A model generated the notes under the pieces. The model saw nothing but the letters and a program-made list of their open reading frames with translations. It was not told where the DNA came from and searched no databases. From positions 1 to 8,209 of the forward strand of contig USMR01000026.1 of assembly GCA_900555815.1 (NCBI GenBank): a stretch of DNA of 8,209 bases, written 5' to 3'. The first letter of the stretch is position 1, and each line of letters opens with the position of its first letter. This document shows positions 5,484 to 8,209 of the stretch, piece after piece. This DNA comes from an uncultured Collinsella sp. GTDB lineage: Bacteria > Actinomycetota > Coriobacteriia > Coriobacteriales > Coriobacteriaceae. Position numbers and translations under genes: made by a program.

Positions 5484-5491
5484 GTTATGTG

Positions 5492-6481
5492 ATGGTAAGT
5501 ATTGTTCTTGCTAGCCACGGGGACTTGGCAGCTGGAATCAAGCAGACGGGCTCGATGGTCTTTGGCGATCAGCCGTCTGTTGCCGTGGTCTCGCTCGAGC
5601 CGAGCATGGGCCCCGACGACTTCCGTGCCAAGGTCGAGGAAGCAATCGCTTCCTTCGAAGACCAGGAGCAGGTGCTCTTCCTCGTTGATCTGTGGGGCGG
5701 CACGCCGTTCAACCAGATCAGCGGGCTCATCGAGGGCCACGATTCCTGGGCTATCGTCACCGGTGTCAACCTGCCTATGCTCATCGAGGCATATTCGCAG
5801 CGCTTTGACGCAAAGAACACTGCACATGCGATCGCAAAACATCTCGTGACTGAGGCTAAGGCTGGCGTGCGTGTCAAGCCCGAGTCTCTGGAGCCCGAGG
5901 AGAAGAAGCCGGCTGCGGCCGCCGCTGCTCCTGCAGGCGCCATCCCTCCGGGAACGGTCATCGGCGATGGGCACATCAAGATCGCCCACGTCCGTATCGA
6001 CACCCGTCTGCTTCATGGTCAGGTGGCCACCACGTGGACCAAGCAGATCAACCCCAACCGCATCATCGTGGTTTCCGACGGCGTTGCTCACGACGAGCTC
6101 CGCAAGACCATGATCGAGCAGGCTGCCCCTCCGGGAGTCCATGCCAACGTCGTGCCCATCAAGAAGATGGCCGAGGTCGTCAAGGACACGCGCTTTGGTG
6201 ACACCAAGGCCATGCTGCTCTTTGAGAACCCGCAGGATCTGCTCAAGGCCATCGAGGCCGGTGTCGACATCAAGGAAGTCAACATCGGTTCCATGGCTCA
6301 CTCCAAGGGCAAGGTCGTCGTCACCAACGCCGTCGCTATGGGCGATGATGACGTCAAGACTCTCGAGGCCCTCAAGGCCAAGGGCGTCAAGTTCGAGGTC
6401 CGCAAGGTTCCTTCGGATTCCTCCGTTGATCTCGACGCCATGTTGAAGAAAGCTAAGGCCGAACTGGCCGCTCAAGCATAG
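5492..6481 (+). CDS. manX: PTS mannose-family EIIAB component (fused IIA-IIB)
   Basis: 329 residues from the ATG at 5492. A GTG immediately before it (5489) is in frame but the ATG has the better spacing to AAGGAGG. The IIA domain (1 to about 125) starts MVSIVLASHG, with the phosphorylated histidine H9, and has the VDLWGGTPFN motif (65-74). A Pro/Ala/Glu-rich linker (about 128-157) leads to the IIB domain (about 162-329), whose RIDTRLLHGQV motif carries the second phospho-histidine, H175. The enzyme accepts phosphate from HPr on IIA, passes it to IIB and then to the incoming sugar. It is cytoplasmic and membrane-associated through EIIC/EIID. First gene of the PTS operon, 18 bp before EIIC. 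The family covers mannose, glucose, fructose, sorbose and amino sugars; the exact substrate cannot be told from the sequence. Confidence 0.95.
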   Translation: MVSIVLASHGDLAAGIKQTGSMVFGDQPSVAVVSLEPSMGPDDFRAKVEEAIASFEDQEQVLFLVDLWGGTPFNQISGLIEGHDSWAIVTGVNLPMLIEAYSQRFDAKNTAHAIAKHLVTEAKAGVRVKPESLEPEEKKPAAAAAAPAGAIPPGTVIGDGHIKIAHVRIDTRLLHGQVATTWTKQINPNRIIVVSDGVAHDELRKTMIEQAAPPGVHANVVPIKKMAEVVKDTRFGDTKAMLLFENPQDLLKAIEAGVDIKEVNIGSMAHSKGKVVVTNAVAMGDDDVKTLEALKAKGVKFEVRKVPSDSSVDLDAMLKKAKAELAAQA

Positions 6482-6499
6482 TAAAGGAGGGTCCGATAC

Positions 6500-7318
6500 A
6501 TGTCTGCAATCACTATTCTGCTTGTTGCGATTGTCGCGTTGCTTGCCGGTATGGAAGGCATTCTGGATGAGTTCCAGTTCCATCAGCCGCTCGTGGCATG
6601 CACGCTTATCGGTCTCGTAACCGGTCACCTTCAGGAGGGCATCCTCCTGGGCGGTTCGCTCCAGATGATGGCCCTTGGCTGGGCTAACGTCGGCGCCGCT
6701 GTCGCGCCTGACGCCGCTCTGGCCTCGGTCGCTTCTTCGATCATCATGGTGCTCGCCCTCAACGGTGGCGCCACCGATTCGGCCAAGGCCGTGACCACCG
6801 CTATCGCCGTCGCCGTCCCGCTGTCGGTCGCTGGTCTGTTCCTGACCATGATCTGCCGTACCATTGCTACCGCTATCGCTCACGCCATGGACGGTTGCGC
6901 CGAGAAGGGCGACTTCTCCGGCATCGAGCGCTGGCAGTATGCTGCCATCCTCATGCAGGGCCTTCGTATCGCCATCCCGGCAGTGCTTCTGTGCGTCATC
7001 CCGGCCGAGGCCGTTACCAACGCGCTTAACGCTATGCCCGACTGGCTGTCCGGCGGCATGGCTGTCGGCGGCGGCATGGTCGCTTCCGTCGGTTACGCCA
7101 TGGTCATCAACATGATGGCCACCAAGGAGACCTGGCCGTTCTTCGTCCTCGGCTTTGTCCTTGCTGCCATCCCTCAGCTCACGCTGATCGCCCTTGGTCT
7201 CATCGGCATCTCCCTTGCCCTCATCTACCTTGGCCTTAAGGATCTGGCCAAGCAGGGTGGCGGCATGGGCGGTGGCTCCGGCGACCCGCTCGGCGACATT
7301 CTGAACGATTACGAGTAG
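6500..7318 (+). CDS. manY: PTS mannose-family EIIC component
   Basis: 272 residues, normal for the family. The ATG at 6500 follows AAAGGAGG (6483-6490) by 9 nt. The hallmark EIIC segment is at about residues 38-71 and includes GLVTGHLQEGILLGGSLQ followed by a Gly/Ala-rich stretch ending in VAPD. Several hydrophobic segments follow (about 72-90, 99-128, 148-170, 187-206, 212-246). The tail is cytoplasmic and Gly-rich (253-261, GGGMGGGSG). With EIID it forms the membrane channel that carries the sugar while EIIB phosphorylates it. Spacing to the next gene is 16 bp. Codon use strongly favours C-ending codons, as in well-expressed genes. Confidence 0.95.
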   Translation: MSAITILLVAIVALLAGMEGILDEFQFHQPLVACTLIGLVTGHLQEGILLGGSLQMMALGWANVGAAVAPDAALASVASSIIMVLALNGGATDSAKAVTTAIAVAVPLSVAGLFLTMICRTIATAIAHAMDGCAEKGDFSGIERWQYAAILMQGLRIAIPAVLLCVIPAEAVTNALNAMPDWLSGGMAVGGGMVASVGYAMVINMMATKETWPFFVLGFVLAAIPQLTLIALGLIGISLALIYLGLKDLAKQGGGMGGGSGDPLGDILNDYE

Positions 7319-7334
7319 GAGGGGAGTGATACAT

Positions 7335-8209
7335 ATGGCAGAGAACAAGATTCAGCTCACCAAGGCTGACCGCAAGAAGGTTTGCTTCCGTCATCAGTTC
7401 CTTCAGGGCTCGTGGAACTACGAGCGTATGCAGAACGGCGGCTGGTGCTTCGCAATGATCCCTGCGATCAAGAAGCTCTACACCAGCAAGGATGATCAGA
7501 TTGCCGCTCTTAAGCGCCACCTGGAGTTCTATAACACCCACCCCTATGTTTCCGCCCCCGTCATTGGCGTTACCCTCGCTCTCGAGGAGGAGCGCGCCAA
7601 CGGTGCCCCGATTGACGACGTCGCCATTCAGGGCGTCAAGGTCGGTATGATGGGCCCGCTCGCCGGCGTCGGCGACCCCGTCTTCTGGTTCACCCTTCGC
7701 CCGATTCTGGGCGCTCTGGGCGCTTCCCTGGCCATGTCCGGCAGCATCGTCGGTCCGCTGCTGTTCTTCTTCGCGTGGAACATCATCCGTTACGCTTTCC
7801 TGTGGTACACGCAGGAGTTTGGCTACAAGGTCGGCTCCTCCATCGCCAAGGACCTCTCCGGTGGTCTGATGGGCAAGGTCACCGAGGGCGCTTCCATCCT
7901 GGGTATGTTCATCATCGGCGCCCTGGTCGAGCGCTGGGTGTCCATTTCCTTCACCCCGATCGTCTCCACGGTCAAGCAGTCTGCTGGCGCCTTTATCGAC
8001 TGGGCTAGCCTGCCCTCCGGTTCCGAGGGTATCAAGGAAGCGCTGACGATGTACAACTCCGTCGGTGCTACCGCCCTTGATCAGATGAAGGTCACCACGC
8101 TTCAGGCCAACCTCGATCAGCTCATCCCCGGCCTTGCCGCCGTGTGCCTGACCCTGCTGGTCTGCAAGCTCCTCAAGAAGAAGGTCAGCCCGATCGTCAT
8201 CATCCTGGC
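7335..8209 (+). CDS. manZ: PTS mannose-family EIID component (partial, C-terminus off the right edge)
   Basis: I read this frame directly: ATG at 7335, open to the window end, 291 residues visible. The start follows AGGAGGGGAG (7317-7326), which overlaps the EIIC stop codon. Family marks are the N-terminal FRHQFLQGSWNYERMQNGG (18-36) with the AMIPAIKKLY stretch after it, NTHPYVSAPVIG (67-78), and the signature GVKVGMMGPLAGVGDP (100-115). Hydrophobic segments occur at about 122-158, 186-210 and 265-291. EIID proteins are usually about 270-305 residues, so only a few residues are missing. It completes the membrane complex with EIIC. Third gene of the operon; anything beyond it is outside the window. 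Confidence 0.95.
   Translation, partial: MAENKIQLTKADRKKVCFRHQFLQGSWNYERMQNGGWCFAMIPAIKKLYTSKDDQIAALKRHLEFYNTHPYVSAPVIGVTLALEEERANGAPIDDVAIQGVKVGMMGPLAGVGDPVFWFTLRPILGALGASLAMSGSIVGPLLFFFAWNIIRYAFLWYTQEFGYKVGSSIAKDLSGGLMGKVTEGASILGMFIIGALVERWVSISFTPIVSTVKQSAGAFIDWASLPSGSEGIKEALTMYNSVGATALDQMKVTTLQANLDQLIPGLAAVCLTLLVCKLLKKKVSPIVIIL

Larger units (their letters stand above)
5087..5491. other. AT-rich non-coding spacer with multiple symmetric elements
   Basis: No convincing gene on either strand. GC content is about 39% over 5101-5460 (139 of 360 bases). It holds a 67-bp inverted repeat directly after hypA, a perfect 7-bp hairpin, a distant 10-bp inverted pair, an 8-bp inverted pair, an 11-bp direct repeat, and the promoter and leader of the PTS operon. 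The only plus-strand start with a short frame I noticed (ATG 5274, 12 codons) has no ribosome site. Confidence 0.8.

Noticed and set aside
5087..5491. CRISPR array, tRNA or insertion-sequence remnant in the AT-rich spacer
   Set aside because: The repeats are too few and irregular for CRISPR. No cloverleaf or transposase fragment could be seen.
5438..7348. A 636-codon open frame on the minus strand opposite EIIAB and EIIC
   Set aside because: Low-complexity Asp/Gly/His-rich translation with no domain, running exactly opposite two clear PTS genes. A shadow frame.

Overview
The window looks like a piece of a GC-rich actinobacterial gut anaerobe, most likely class Coriobacteriia and possibly Collinsella. 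This is inferred from three things: strong GC-ending codon bias, oxygen-sensitive multi-Fe-S enzymology, and a mannose-family PTS next to anaerobic redox genes. The species call is from memory and is not proven by any marker gene here.

Layout. Positions 1-1660 (minus strand) hold a two-gene unit transcribed leftward. It has a TetR-family regulator (1660-998) followed 63 bp later by a tryptophan-rich polytopic membrane protein that runs off the left edge (934-1). Positions 1661-1849 form a divergent control region with two perfect 15-bp palindromes of the form TTGAC-N5-GTCAA, a degenerate third copy and a plausible rightward promoter. They are very likely the operators of the TetR protein. Positions 1850-5086 (plus strand) hold a 925-residue multi-domain Fe-S/flavin oxidoreductase with a GltD-like core, then 30 bp later hypA, a nickel-insertion factor with an unusual acidic tail. 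Positions 5087-5491 are a non-coding, AT-rich stretch (about 39% GC over 5101-5460, against about 63% in a sampled line of the oxidoreductase gene). It is full of inverted repeats, including a 67-bp structure with 19-nt arms. Positions 5492-8209 (plus strand) hold a mannose-family PTS operon: fused EIIAB, EIIC and EIID, the last cut by the right edge.

How they fit together. The PTS operon is a sugar-uptake module: EIIAB relays phosphate from HPr to sugar moved through the EIIC-EIID membrane complex. It appears independent of the left half. The left half is the less familiar part: one TetR protein appears to control both its own gene plus the membrane protein, and the divergent oxidoreductase plus hypA. 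That suggests a ligand-induced redox or transport module whose substrate cannot be read from the sequence. Every long reading frame opposite these genes (the largest, 1106 codons, opposite the oxidoreductase and hypA) looks like a shadow of GC-biased codon use.
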